Assembly (NCBI GenBank): GCA_022478985.1
Contig: JAKSZP010009290.1
Coordinates: 1-64,000, forward strand
Reading direction: 5' to 3'
Source: Massospora cicadina
Lineage: Eukaryota; Entomophthoromycota; Entomophthoromycetes; Entomophthorales; Entomophthoraceae
DNA length: 64,000 nt
The notes beneath the pieces were generated by a model. The model was not told the DNA's origin, made no database searches, and worked only from the letters and a program-made list of their open reading frames with translations. The position numbers and the translations under genes are program-made. This document shows positions 1-10,329 of this stretch, one piece after another; the first letter of the stretch is position 1; each line of letters starts with the position of its first letter.

Positions 1-866
1 TTGTGAGGCGAGTGATGCCGCCTACAACTAGTGAATCGATTGGTTAGTAAAAGTGACCTGCCATAATGGGTAAAAAGTCCCATTATCTAAGCAGGTCGCT
101 AGCCAATTATGGTTGATTCACTTGGATCAAGAGGAAAATGTTAGGAATACGTTTCTGACTCTTTCTGTTTGAGGTCTCAAGGATGTCCAACATTAGAATC
201 TTAGTCAGGATGGGAAAGACCATTGCTGCCAAGACAAGGAAGGGTGATTCAGTGGCAACAGCTGCCATTTCATTGAAGAGGTGTCAACCAAGGGTCAGAT
301 GGTCAAATCCCCTGTAAATTCCCTAGAATTCACTATAATAAAAACAGACATACAGACAGATAAACATTAGAAAAAAGAACATTATTAGTTTTACTGTAGA
401 TTTGGTAATAGTTTGACTATCAGCATCTAGTGTGAAGATTCCATCTCAAGGATATTATTGCAGAAGGCAATAATTGGTAGACTCTCAGAGAAGAGTAAAG
501 ATCCAAGTGGGGATCTAGAGACAAAGGGAACCACGGCTAAGGGATTGCTGCTGACTGTGTGTTGGGCCAAAGGAGACTGTCATCAGAGGATCTTAACAAA
601 GATTGAGTAGAAAGGATTACAGGGAATGAATCCCTAAGAGTGCGATATCCAGTATTAATTGGAAATACTGGCTAAAGCGTTGGGCCTGAAAATAATTCTA
701 ACTCAACTATGGATAATAGTCATCATACTATTATCAGATTATATATATTCTTACAATGCAAGGTGCACAAGGAAAACAAACCTGTGCAGTAGAAAGATTA
801 CTAGGGTTGACCTCCAATAATCAACCCAATGGAGTAAATTTTTACAAGGTTCCTAAAGATTTTGTA
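1..866. other. LTR-like debris without a gene
   Basis: No coding region can be supported here. The block around 785-825 shares a 15-base identical run (AGTAGAAAGATTACT) followed by a similar AATAATCAAC with the right part of the element J LTR (about 15970-16012). This suggests that part of the stretch is a decayed minus-oriented LTR of the H/J family, possibly the 3' LTR of element H, into which element A was inserted. The integrase of H that should lie between was not found. The family assignment is inference from one short alignment. Confidence 0.3.
31..121. repeat. imperfect inverted repeat of about 90 bp
   Basis: The arms 31-60 and 91-121 are reverse complements with a few mismatches and a short gap. 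Around the centre, GACCTGC (54-60) pairs with GCAGGTC (91-97), and ATAATGGG pairs with CCCATTAT around an 8-base loop. The outer arms GTGAATC and GATTCAC also pair. It could be a small foldback element or an LTR structure. No target duplication was recognised outside the arms. Confidence 0.6.
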
Positions 867-871
867 CCCAT

Positions 872-1436
872 TTTCAGGATTTCTACCCAAATCAAAGGTT
901 TGTGTGTGACAAATGAAGGGAATTTAACATGATTTGATGTTACAGATGAAACCACTGTTGGGAATAATCCCCAACTAAATTAAAGGCCTTTTTAATATTG
1001 AGATTCCACCCCAAACCTTGCGATCAAATAATACCCAGACAAAACTCCTAATTTTGGGATTCAAACCCAATCTATGCGGCAATCAAGTCCTGTTTAACTT
1101 AGGTGACCAGCATGCTTCAGAATCCCTGATTGATAAGGAGTTTAAATCTTATCTTGAAGTGTTTAAAAATTCACTGAGAAAACCTCATTGATCTCCCATA
1201 TCATCATGTTTCTAAGAAAATAAACTTTACACTCTTTTTGCCATTAATAATTTGGCGTAGCTCTATTTTATTTCAGGGACAATTAAATAGATAGGATTTA
1301 CCACTCAAGGACCTTATTCTGAGTGAAGACATTCTTAACAAGGAAAGTAAAACTTATAAATCCAGCACCCAGGAACTTTGGGTATCCTGGCCCTGAAAAT
1401 AAAGTATAAGTGGTCTAAAACCCCTTTGTCCTGTCA
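872..1436 (+). repeat. 5' LTR of element A
   Basis: This segment aligns along its whole length with 7180-7743, including long shared blocks such as the one around CACTCTTTTTGCCATTA and TTTACCACTCAAGGACC. Its start is TTTCAGG where the 3' copy has TGTCAGG, and it ends CCTGTCA where the 3' copy has TTGACA. The consensus ends are inverted (TGTCAGG and CCTGACA). TATA-like and poly(A)-like AT tracts are present, but I do not assign transcription sites. Confidence 0.92.
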
Positions 1437-1440
1437 AAAC

Positions 1441-1459
1441 TGATGCTACCTTCCAGGTA
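1441..1459 (+). promoter_or_regulatory. probable primer-binding site of element A
   Basis: Four bases after the 5' LTR lies TGATGCTACCTTCCAGG. It aligns with the TGCTCACTACAGGGG block found just inside the LTRs of elements B, H, J, K and P. It is the most diverged copy, so the call depends on position plus partial similarity. Confidence 0.45.
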
Positions 1460-1469
1460 TACCCTGAGT

Positions 1470-2560
1470 TTATGGTAAACTATCATTACAATGAACAATA
1501 ACAATTTAGCATCTGATCTCTCTTTGGATCAGGAATGCCTTAAACTCTTGGAAAATTTACCAGCTATACTATGTGAGTTGGAGCAAGTAATACTCGCCAT
1601 TGAGCAACATTAAATTGACTTTTAGATGCAAAAAACCAAGCCAAGAAGAAAGATTTGGAAGTCAACCCTGCTCGTCACCACAAAATTAGCCCTTTGTGCA
1701 ACCCATGATTGTGTAGACTCCATAATTGAAGATATCAATGATTTACAAAGTCAAGTAGATGCTCTCCACCTTAATGAATAAACCAGCGATAGAATTTTTA
1801 CTTTATAGAAAGCACACACCAAGTGTCAGTTCACATTGTTTAGCCTTTAAACCCCCCAGTGGCAAGTTTAAACCATTGTTTTAAGAGAAGTATGTTCCAG
1901 GAGAAGGGAGTATCTTCTCTTTCTTATTAAGTTATGAAGTGGTATGTAAGAAGCCACTAACACCCAATGGCTCAAACATTTTACTAACTGTCTTAGTTGT
2001 GTAGCTCAAGACGTTATGGTACCTTATCTAATGCATTGCCATACCTGGGATGACGCCAAGGCTTCTTTGCTTTGAGGAATTTGGGAGCGACCTAACTTTA
2101 TCCAAAAAAAGAAAACCTTTATGAGCATAAGCCTTATCTGAGGAGAAACCACCACTGAGTTTTCTCATCGCTTTTACCTTGAAGCTTAATTATTGGTCAC
2201 AAAAAACGTCTTACTTTAGATGATGCTATCACTGCTTCGTTTTTGGCGTTTAAAAGTATGCATAATATCTCAATCTATCTTAAAGCGGTGATGTCTAACT
2301 CAATATCTCTCCTCCATTTCAAAGAAGCCATTTTGGAGATTCCTGCTGGATTATTCAAACCCACCGGGCCCTCATGTTTTAATAATAAGCCTCAGCCCCA
2401 AAATTTAGCGGTTACATCCCTCAATTCGCCTCCCCCAAATTATTCTTCATTTTTTGAAAGAAACACATTTATACTGTAAACCTTTGTCACATTCTTCAAC
2501 ATAAGTCAGCAAAAAATTAGTCAGTATATGGCAGGAGGCTCCCTATGCTAATGACAATCA
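1470..2560 (+). pseudogene. gag debris of element A
   Basis: The stretch lies where Ty3 gag belongs, between the primer site and protease. It holds only short open pieces in all three frames, such as 2243-2479. I see no intact zinc knuckle. The assignment rests on position. Stops are frequent, so the original capsid domain cannot be delimited. Confidence 0.4.
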
Positions 2561-2886
2561 AGTGACTCAGTACCCTTGCTCTAGCTCTAGTTTTAAGCCA
2601 AGAACCTCAAGATGTTTTGTGTTAGCTGGCCTGCGGAAATTAATGTACATCTTTCTATCCAAGAAGTTAAAGAGCTTCGGCTTTCTTATAAACTATATTG
2701 GCCAGTTATCCAACCAAATTTTGGATGTAAGTACATCTATGGAAAGCCAAGCATTAGTAGATAAATCTTTAAACTCATTGAGCAGCCCCAAGCTTGGACA
2801 TGGCAAAATTCTCTGCTTGCTTTGCTACAAATCCTCAAAGAAAGTTTACTAGCCATTTATTATCAGTTTGACACCTTGGTGGTTTA

Positions 2887-3240
2887 GTGGAATTAGTCGT
2901 TCATGAGGTTAAAGACTTGGCAATAATTGAAAAAGGCTTACTGAGTAACATTATATCCTCCAGACTTATACAAAAAAAATTAGCTCCAGACTTGATTCAT
3001 GAAGCTGAATATGGGATGGCAAGTAATAAGATGACTAAGGCATATTGGGGCATATTCCGCCTTACCTCTCCAATTTGGAAACTTTTAGTTACTGCCCCCA
3101 CTATTGCGTTAAAAAAGTTAACTATGAGATGCTTATTGGAGTCCTTTTTAATGCAGGAGTTTAATTGCATTATCGATTATAAAGAAAAGTACCTGTTCCT
3201 ATTAAGGTATTAGATTCCATTAATATTTGAACTTTTTAGT
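2887..3240 (+). pseudogene. aspartic protease remnant of element A
   Basis: A 108-codon open stretch carries features of a Ty3 protease: a block ending SNIISSRLIQKK after a degenerate active-site region, then a C-terminal FLMQEFNCIIDYKEK block like the conserved protease end that leads into the next domain. The catalytic Asp-Ser/Thr-Gly triad is not preserved, since the equivalent residues read EKG. In the living element this enzyme would have cut the Gag-Pol polyprotein. It lies directly upstream of the dUTPase-like domain. Confidence 0.65.
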
Positions 3241-3339
3241 CAAAAGTAGCGGAGCCCTTAAAAAAGAACATGCATCCTCAGCTATCCGTCCTCCATTTGT
3301 AAAGTAAAATATTAAGTCTTAGGAGGCAAACTAAGTTAC

Positions 3340-3712
3340 CTCCTGAGGCTGTGGACGCCAATGATAAGATCCATCTATACGCCCATCCTATAAGATACCA
3401 TCTAGCTCACAATTTATCAGGGATATGGGGATCAAGATTTACATCCCACCTAGCCAAGTATTAAGCTGAGTGGAAACCAAACCCTTCAATTAAAGAGGAG
3501 TTGGCTTGCCCTGGGATTTTGAATCCTGCCTTGAAAAATTTAACTCTATCTTATTAGGATATCTAATGGATAAAACCCTTCAAGTCCCTCAACATTTCCC
3601 TATTGCTTACATAAAGTTATGTCACATTGATAATATAGCCAACGTGAGCTGTTTAATCTATTTACAAGATTTAGGGTTTGATCCCCTACCCACTATTGCT
3701 TTGGTCATAAGT
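3340..3712 (+). pseudogene. dUTPase-like domain of element A, frameshifted
   Basis: Between protease and RT several blocks fit the trimeric dUTPase family (dUTP to dUMP plus pyrophosphate). LPPEAVDANDK (about 3351-3383) fits motif 1. GIKIYIPPSQ (3428-3457) fits the beta-strand before motif 2. PGILNPALKNLTL fits motif 3, the region with the nucleotide-contacting turn. QVPQHFPIAYIKL (ends near 3618) fits the following IAQL-type strand. The blocks lie in different frames and are joined across frameshifts. Elements H and B have the same domain in the same slot. Retroviral and some LTR-element dUTPases are known; the reading here is by eye. Confidence 0.65.
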
Positions 3713-3729
3713 AGAATTGGAGACAATCT

Positions 3730-4546
3730 TTGAGTACTAAAAGCCCTGAGGGGTTCCTAGTGCAGGCTAAGTGGGACAAAGGCCTGGGGTACTGCCTCCA
3801 CCACATTAGAGCTGCGCAGATATAAGCAATACTAAAATGTGGACCCTACCGCAATTGGGAGTAGCTCACGCTACCCCATGAACTGACATATGCCCGTCCT
3901 GTTGTGGTACTGGGCAGCTCATCTTCATAAGCCAAGACAGGCGATATGACTCTCATCCCCCTTGTGGGGGACAAGGACTGATGACCCCCAGGTTTAAGGC
4001 CCCTGAGGGGGGAGAAGACAAAGCCCTCCCCTTTGTAATCTGCTTTTTCTGCAGAGTTATGCTCTCTGGACCCTTTTTGTCCAGGAATCTTGGAGTCCTT
4101 TCGGATCAAATGCAACTTTCTTGCATGATCACTTTTGCCACCAGCCAGCTCATGTCAACCATACTGGTAGCTAGCCAAGCTTTAGGCCAACTTGGCAAAC
4201 TGTGGCATTTATTGTAGGCAGGTGCTTCAAAGCGCAGCCAACCAGGATTGCACCTCCCTTGTTCTGGGGTCCACACCCACGCAACCCCAGCTTGTGGGGA
4301 GGCCATTTGACAGGCATCTTTCCCAACTTGTACCTCACTTCCTGCCCATATTATCCCCTCAGGGAGTGATGGACGCCCGCAATAACAGGTTGGCACAGTC
4401 ATCATTACCATCCTGCACTTTTCCAGGCCGTTACAGGACCCAACCAATGTGCCTCTTTGGGTTGTTGTTAGCTAATCACCCATGTTTCCACAGGCTTTCC
4501 CTTGTCATGCCACGCGGAGGACCAAGCTTACCCTAACTAGCTCACC
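3730..4546 (-). mobile_element. 817-bp non-autonomous LINE derivative
   Basis: This insertion in element A is flanked by a perfect 17-bp direct repeat (AGAATTGGAGACAATCT, 3713-3729 and 4547-4563), as expected of target-primed reverse transcription. On the minus strand its first 540 bases or so align with the 5' end of the LINE at 37526 (shared GAGCTAG, CGTGGC, TGGAAACATGGGT, ATATGGGCAGGAAG and ACAAAAAGGG blocks). Its last 250 or so align with the LINE 3' end (shared GCGCAGC, GGCAGTACCCCAGG and ACTCAAAGA). About 5.2 kb of the LINE, covering most of ORF1 and all of ORF2, is missing. It is more GC-rich than its host. Short minus-strand open frames inside it are probably not genes. Confidence 0.85.
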
Positions 4547-4599
4547 AGAATTGGAGACAATCTCCCCCTTAACAAAGCCAGAACGTTGAAGACCTCATT

Positions 4600-5960
4600 A
4601 AGGAGGTATTTTTTGATATTTTTCCTCAGGACCAATTGACTACAGAAAAATGGCAGAGGTGATTTACTAAACAGAGACTTAGGCTCACCCTTTATTAAAA
4701 TCTTGGCCATACAAAAGTCTAAAGTTGAGGAAGTTCAAGTGGCCCTAAAGTTAAGGTAACTTTTGGAAGCAGGGTTACTTGTGCACTCTAAAAGCCTGTT
4801 GGCTTCACTGCTCTTATTAATTCAGAAAAATAATGATGGCCACCAAGTTGTCATGGATTATTGCCGACTCAACTCTATTACATGAAAGAACAGCTATCCA
4901 TTGCCATGTATTGATGACTCCTTACGCTTAATGTCAGGTTCCCACTATTTTGGCTATAGATCTCATTAGTGAGTACTAGCAAATGGACTTTTAACCTATA
5001 GATCGTGAAAACTGCGCCTTCATTACAAGCAAAGGGCTATTTGAGCCCAATCAAATTCCGCAGGGGTTATGTAACACCCCTGCCTCCTTCCAATGCGCCA
5101 TGGATGGACTTTTAGGTGATAAAAAAGGTTCATGTGTGCCAGTTTATCTTAAAGATATTGCCATTTCGTAAAAACCTTTACCAAGCACATAGATCATCTC
5201 TGGCAAGTTTTCCAGAACTTGTGGCAAGTTATATTAAAACTAAAGCCATCAATTGCTCCTTCTTTCAGAGCGAAATGGATTTTTTGGGCCATAAGGTAGG
5301 TAAAGCTAAATATCCCCAATGGACAGCAAGGTTAAAGCCATTTCTAAGGTGCCCACCTAAATCCCTACACGATGTGCAGGTTTTTTAGGGATGGTGGGAT
5401 ATTATTGCCAATTTATTCCACACTTTGCCTATGCCAACGAGCCTTTAGCATATTTATTGTAGAAAGGTATACACTTCCAGGGGAAAGAATTACATCAGGC
5501 CTTCAACCTATTATGCATTGCTCTCTCCCACTCTTCAGTACTTATACATACTAATTAAAAACAAACCCTTTCTCCTCTTTACCAATGTTAGCGATATAGC
5601 CATAAAAAGCCATATTATCTCAGCATGACAAAAACTTGGTGGAATATCCCATTGACTAGTATAGCTAAATCTTAACCAGAGCTGAACGCAACTATAGCGT
5701 TATGGAATGCAAATTATTGGAGGTACCACTGACTATTACACATTTCTGACATTATTTATATAGCAAAAAATCTCACTTAAATAACTATTCATGCTTCTTT
5801 GTGACGGCTACAGCAAATTAAGGATCCCAATGGGAGGTTAGCCCAATGGGCGTTAAACTTCAAAATAATGATTTTTCTATTATTATTCATTGGTCAGAGT
5901 CCATCCACCAAAATGAGGATTACTTATCCAGGCTCTCCATAATAACTCTAACTGACCCTT
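4600..5960 (+). pseudogene. reverse transcriptase and RNase H of element A, broken
   Basis: RT blocks run in order: the KNNDGHQVVMDY strand (about 4830-4860), a PLPCIDDSL segment, the QGLCNAP-type region near 5060, and the catalytic loop. The loop reads Y-L-K-D at 5145-5156 in place of Y-x-D-D, so the first aspartate is lost. A QSEMDFLGHKV block (about 5267-5299) and a GMVGYYCQFIPHF connection segment (about 5388-5425) follow. From about 5540 the RNase H start is visible (NKPFLLFTNVSD). In-frame stops and frameshifts are frequent. Confidence 0.8.
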
Positions 5961-6039
5961 AGGAGGATCAAGTCTACAAGCTCTTATCCCAAACGCATTT
6001 ATGGAAAGACAGATCCCTGTTTTTTTAAAAAGGAATTAG

Positions 6040-7085
6040 CAAAAAATCGGTGAATCTTCAAATTAATAATGACAGATAGTACAAACTTTTATCTCAAAAA
6101 TGGCTACCCAAAATATGCCCATTGATGAGAACTGACATCATATTGGAGGGACATATGCAAGTTGGCCACGCAGGAATCTGGAAAGCTTATCAGTGGCCAA
6201 AGACTTAATAATACTAGGAAGGAATGCTTGGCTTGATCCAAAATGTCTCAGAGTTCTGCCTAGTATGTAAAAGCCAAGATGGACCTAATCTTCATCCTCA
6301 ACATCTGATGGTTCCACCCTTTAAACTCTTCCATACTATTAGTATTGATGTTGTGGGACCCCTCCCTAAAGCCTCTAATGGTCATCAGTTCCTCTTCCTA
6401 TTCATGGACTATTTAACTAAGTGGATTGAAGCTGTATCTCTACCCTCCACTTCGCAGAAGCTACCGCCACATTATTATATAATCAAATTATCACCCATCA
6501 TGGGTGCTCTATCATAATTATCTTTGATAACGGGCAAAATTTGATCGTCACTGGTGAATAATTTAGCCAAACTGATGGGCTCCACTCAGGTATTCTCCAC
6601 TCTATACCATCATGCAACTAATGGAATGGTAGAGCATGAAGTGTTACTTTGACTGCAACTCTCCAGAAAATGGCTATGACTGACACCCTTCATTGTCCCC
6701 AATATTTGCCTAGTGTAATTCTGACCTAAAGAATAAGTTATCATTGAATAATCAAGATGTTGCACTTCCAAGAATTGCATTGAAAAAATCCTCAGCTGCC
6801 TTCTAGAGTGGAGTCTTCTAGATCAATCTTCTCTCAAAGCCCCTGAAGTCACTATGCAAAGTATTGCTAATGAGATTATCTTACTTAAGGCTCTGGCTTC
6901 TAAAACTTATCTTCGAGCACTGATAGAGAAATTAGTCAGTTTAACAACAAGCATGAACCTCTGCACGGCTTCCAACTGCATAATAGAGTCCTTTTCTACC
7001 ATCATTGGCCTGGAGGTCGCAATAAGAATTGTAAACCAACTGGTCAGGTCCCTAAAAAGATATATATAAGTGAGATGACAAATAT
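6040..7085 (+). pseudogene. integrase of element A, broken
   Basis: The N-terminal H2C2 zinc segment is seen around 6150-6275 (VGHAGIWKAYQW, then CLVCK). The catalytic core begins with SIDVVGPLPKASNGH (about 6340-6384), which supplies the first Asp. FDNGQN (about 6522-6539) supplies the second, and TNGMVEHE (about 6619) the Glu. The core is split by frameshifts. Open pieces at 6224-6517 and 6854-7069 are its fragments. No chromodomain was recognised before the polypurine tract. Confidence 0.82.
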
Positions 7086-7160
7086 TTGATAGTGGAGGTT
7101 GCACAGGGCACCATAGTAAATTACATGCACAGTTGATTTCTTAGCCGTTTCCCCACTGTC

Positions 7161-7179
7161 AAGATCCTGAGGGTGGCGT
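7161..7179 (+). promoter_or_regulatory. polypurine tract of element A
   Basis: AAGATCCTGAGGGTGGCGT directly precedes the TGTCAGG start of the 3' LTR. The matching stretch before the 3' LTR of element B reads GGATCTCGAAGAAGGCGT. Their shared layout supports both the LTR boundary and a common lineage. In the element it would have primed plus-strand DNA synthesis. Confidence 0.7.
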
Positions 7180-7743
7180 TGTCAGGATTCCTACCCAAAT
7201 ATAAGATTTGTGTGTGACAGATGAAGGGAATCAAACCCAATCTGATGTTACAGTCAAAACCACTGATGGGAATAATCCCCAATATAAATCAAGGCCTTTC
7301 AATATTGGGGATTCACCCCAACTGTTGCAATCAAATATCACCCATATGAAACCTCCTAATTTCAGGGTTCAAACCCAATCTATGAGGTGACTAAATCCTG
7401 TTTGACTGAGGTGAACAGAATGCTTCAGAATCCTCAATTGGTTAAGAGTTTAGATATTAGCTCAGAGCGTTTGGAGATTCACTGAAAAATCTCCCAGATC
7501 TCCAACATAAATATGTTTATAAGCATATAAACTTAACACTCTTTTTGCCATTAGTAATTTGGCGTACCTCTATTTTATTTCAGGGACGAAAAAATAGCTA
7601 GAATTTACCACTCAAGGACCTTATTCTGAGTGAAGACATTCTTAACAAGGAAAGTAAAGCTTATAAATCCAGAAACCAGGAACTTTAGGTCTCCTGGCCT
7701 TAAAACTAAAGTATAAGTGGTCTAAAACCCCTTTGTCTTGACA
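7180..7743 (+). repeat. 3' LTR of element A
   Basis: This is the partner of 872-1436, with scattered substitutions and small indels but the same length within one base. It begins TGTCAGGATTCC and ends CTTGACA, so its ends form a short inverted repeat. The open frame 7208-7390 lies in the LTR and has no recognised product. Confidence 0.92.
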
Positions 7744-7748
7744 TTCAT

Positions 7749-8955
7749 CACAGAGAGGCATGGTCAGTTACTACAGTAAAATTACGCTATGGACATGAAC
7801 CCAAAATTGTTTGCATGCATAAATTACTGCTAAGCACTCTTTTTCAATAATAGTACTATCCTTTCATGTATAACCAGCGATCAGCTGCATTAAGCAATGG
7901 GATGTTCTACCCCCTCAGAATCAGTCAGGGATAACACCGCCCCTACAAAAGTAAAGGTTGCATTTATCAGAAAGATGAATGGCTTATCAAAGTTGGGGTA
8001 TATAAGTGTTGGAAATTGGGTGAGGCACAACCTTAGATTGTCAAAGGCTAGCTGGCAATCATTTGTCCACTCAAATTGTACTACAATTTTAAGTGAGGTG
8101 ACGCATTCTTTTTATTTTCAAATGTTCCAAGAGTTGGTAGCAGTAATTGACCATCCCAAAGAACACTGGATGTCGCACTTGCTACTTGGCTGGGTCATTT
8201 GTTTGATAGCTTCTATCTTTGCCAGTTGGGGCCATAGGCCTTGTTTGTCAATGATGAAACCCAAATAGATGAGTTGCTTTCAAAATAAGTCACACTTATG
8301 CAGCTTAATCTTAAGGTCTGCCTTGGCGATCTTTCAGAAAACCTCCTTTAAATGTTGTATATGGTTATTAACTGTTTTAGAAAAAATATCAATATCCTCT
8401 AGATAAACTAGAACAAATGAGATTTTAAATCGCCCAATATTTTGTCCATAGCCTGTGGGAAGGTTGCAAGGGCTGTGCACAGCCCTTGCAGCATCAATTT
8501 GGGTTCTTAAAAACCATGACAGTTACCATTGCGCGATTTTTCTGTTCCTATTTAGGAAACTAAATTTTCAATAGCCAAAAATTAAACCATAACTGAAAAG
8601 TATTGAGCGCGCCAAAGCAGTCTAGCACATTGATGATCTTTAAAAAAGCTAAAAGTCCTTTTTGGTGTTATTGTTGAGCTTCTGATAATATATTCTCATA
8701 TGATAAAAAATACTTCTTCCTAATAATTAGCACCGGGGAGGCATACAGTCTCTTGGAGAGCACCAACATCCCATGGTGCATTAGCTGGTTGATCTCAACA
8801 TTAACAACTTCATCTGCCACCTTTAAGCGCCTAATATGATAAATGCAAATGTGTAGATAATTTCTAGTAATGATTTGATGTAACACGTCATGTGCACAAC
8901 CCAAATAAAAATAAATTTTTGCAAAAATCACACTATACTTATCAAAAAGGACCAA
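7749..8955 (-). pseudogene. reverse transcriptase and RNase H of element H, broken
   Basis: On the minus strand, the open piece 8668-8955 holds the RT N-terminus (VADEVVNVEINQLMHHGML, then YASPVLIIRKK). A GLCTALATF block lies near 8480. The catalytic loop reads Y-L-E-D at 8394-8405, one substitution from Y-L-D-D. IKLHKCDLF and YLGFIIDKQGL follow. The RNase H part includes a VGAVL block near 7900 and EKECLAVIYACKQFWVHVHS near 7810-7860. The RNase H is cut by the insertion of element A. Confidence 0.85.
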
Positions 8956-9059
8956 AGCTCGGTCTTATTTCTCCTATGTTTATCCCTATAGGATTTCCTG
9001 CGGTACCAAAGCACAAACAGAGGGATCAGTATTTCTTCCAGAAACAATTCCTCCTTAGT

Positions 9060-9330
9060 ATTAAAGTCAAAAATTCTCTATTTTATCAGCTGAGGGAATA
9101 TGTACAATAGCAACAATTTGGTGTTGCTTTATTTGAATAGTATGTGGATATAGGTTAGCTAGTAATTTATTAAACACTCCATGGTCAGGCAAGATAATCC
9201 CAGGCGCAGCAACAAGTTCGAGATTAGAGCGGCAAAGTGGCATAAATTATTTGCCATATAACCCTTAGGGATTTTCCAAATTAATCTCTGTCCCCCTTAT
9301 AAGTTAATGGCCCACCAGAAGGGTTATATT
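9060..9330 (-). pseudogene. dUTPase-like domain of element H
   Basis: A run of 50 codons without a stop (9237 down to 9088, minus strand) reads through two dUTPase landmarks. CRSNLELVAAPGII fits motif 2 (the R-S-x-L block) plus the lead-in to motif 3. LPDHGVFNKLLANLY then fits motif 3, and TIQIKQHQIVAIVHIP fits the beta-strands with the IAQL-type segment. Upstream, a degraded INLEN-x-GLYG block (about 9240-9280) fits the strand before motif 2. Trimeric dUTPases hydrolyse dUTP and lower uracil incorporation during DNA synthesis, which fits a place next to RT. The position, between protease and RT, matches A and B. Confidence 0.72.
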
Positions 9331-9589
9331 ACAATTAGACCAAAGTGGTAATTCCTTATTTCCATAACTTGAGTAGGCAGTTGCCAAGTGCAGCCATGAA
9401 TCTGTTGATACCCCAAGTGCACTATTCTATCCTTATATGTGAGGTTAACAACCTCCTGTTTATGAGGCATAGTGCTCTTATGTTTTCAATTGTAGTAAAG
9501 CGGGATTTGTTGTCCTAATATCTTCAAAGTTTTTCCTAAAAAAGTCTTAGATACAAAAAGGTCCTCATAAAAAGACTTTCTAAAGGGAA

Positions 9590-9850
9590 ATCCATAACCT
9601 TAAACTTGTAACACTATAGATGGTGCCAATAAGACTACCAAACCGGACCTCAGTGGCAGCGCATTAAATGTGCCTAAAGATTAATCACATCTGGGGACCA
9701 GCAGTGCCATAATTTTTGCAATGGTTGATATCCAGTGCCAGACCAAGTTTTTTGTCAGGTTTAGTGGACAAGATGTTAGTTGGTGCCCCATTGTCCATGA
9801 TAGCTCTTACTTTAAGAGTATCACAGTAATGTTAATGAGCGTGCATTCAG
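9590..9850 (-). pseudogene. aspartic protease remnant of element H
   Basis: On the minus strand the block VRAIMDNGAPTNILS lies near 9750-9800. It fits a Ty3 protease active site, with Asp-Asn-Gly where Asp-Ser/Thr-Gly is expected. KKLGLALDI and YGTAGPQ follow, as in related proteases. The C-terminal part to about 9590 is frameshifted. It lies between the gag zinc knuckle and the dUTPase-like domain. Confidence 0.75.
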
Positions 9851-10329
9851 AAGAATAAGCATCAGACATGTTAACTGTGTTGACATCAGGGAACCCACTT
9901 TACTAAGTAGGATTAGAGGGAGGCACACAACTATGGGGGGATTATTTCTTTCAGAGTACTAAAAGGTATGGCCGTCTGGACTACATCCAACTAGGGATTA
10001 TTCCACTGAAGTGATGTGAAAAATTAGTCTGTTCTAGATGTTTCACATAAAATTTACCTACACCATTTTCACTGACTCCTCTTGCTATTTTAATGAACAG
10101 GTGGTAACTGCTACCAAATCATCAACAAATATTTGATGCAAAGCCAAAAGCGGGGCATCCTCACTGGACAAGGGTTTAGCAAAACGTAGTTTTTATAAAC
10201 TTTAACTTACTTAAATTTTTTTAAAAGGTAGAAGTAGAAATTCCAGTTCTAATCTGTACGCTCTTTCCCAATTTTAACTTCTTTTTAGGGTTCATAGAAT
10301 AACCTTGGGCTTTAATACTAAACTAGGAC

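Larger units (their letters stand above)
872..7743 (+). mobile_element. Ty3/gypsy element A, degenerate, with paired LTRs
   Basis: The element is bounded by two alignable LTRs of about 565 bp (872-1436 and 7180-7743). Between them, in order, are gag debris, protease, dUTPase-like domain, RT, RNase H and integrase, which is the Ty3 order with an extra dUTPase. The flanking pentamers CCCAT (867-871) and TTCAT (7744-7748) differ only by C/T changes and are a plausible decayed target duplication. It sits inside the RNase H region of minus-strand element H. It carries a later 817-bp LINE-derived insertion between dUTPase and RT. All frames are broken and it cannot be active. Confidence 0.9.

Noticed and set aside
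4192..4536. plus-strand frame of 114 codons
   Set aside because: It lies in the LINE derivative, antisense to it, in a GC-rich stretch where long frames arise by chance.
3730..4546. MITE or host exon
   Set aside because: There are no terminal inverted repeats, and both ends align to the LINE in the window.
7897..8268. 123-codon plus-strand frame
   Set aside because: It is the complement of the RT/RNase H region of minus-strand element H and has no motif of its own.
8465..8490. 26-bp perfect palindrome (TGCAAGGGCTGTG and its complement)
   Set aside because: It falls exactly on the RT codons for the GLCTALAT block on the minus strand. The symmetry is explained by that coding sequence plus mutations; no regulatory role is needed.
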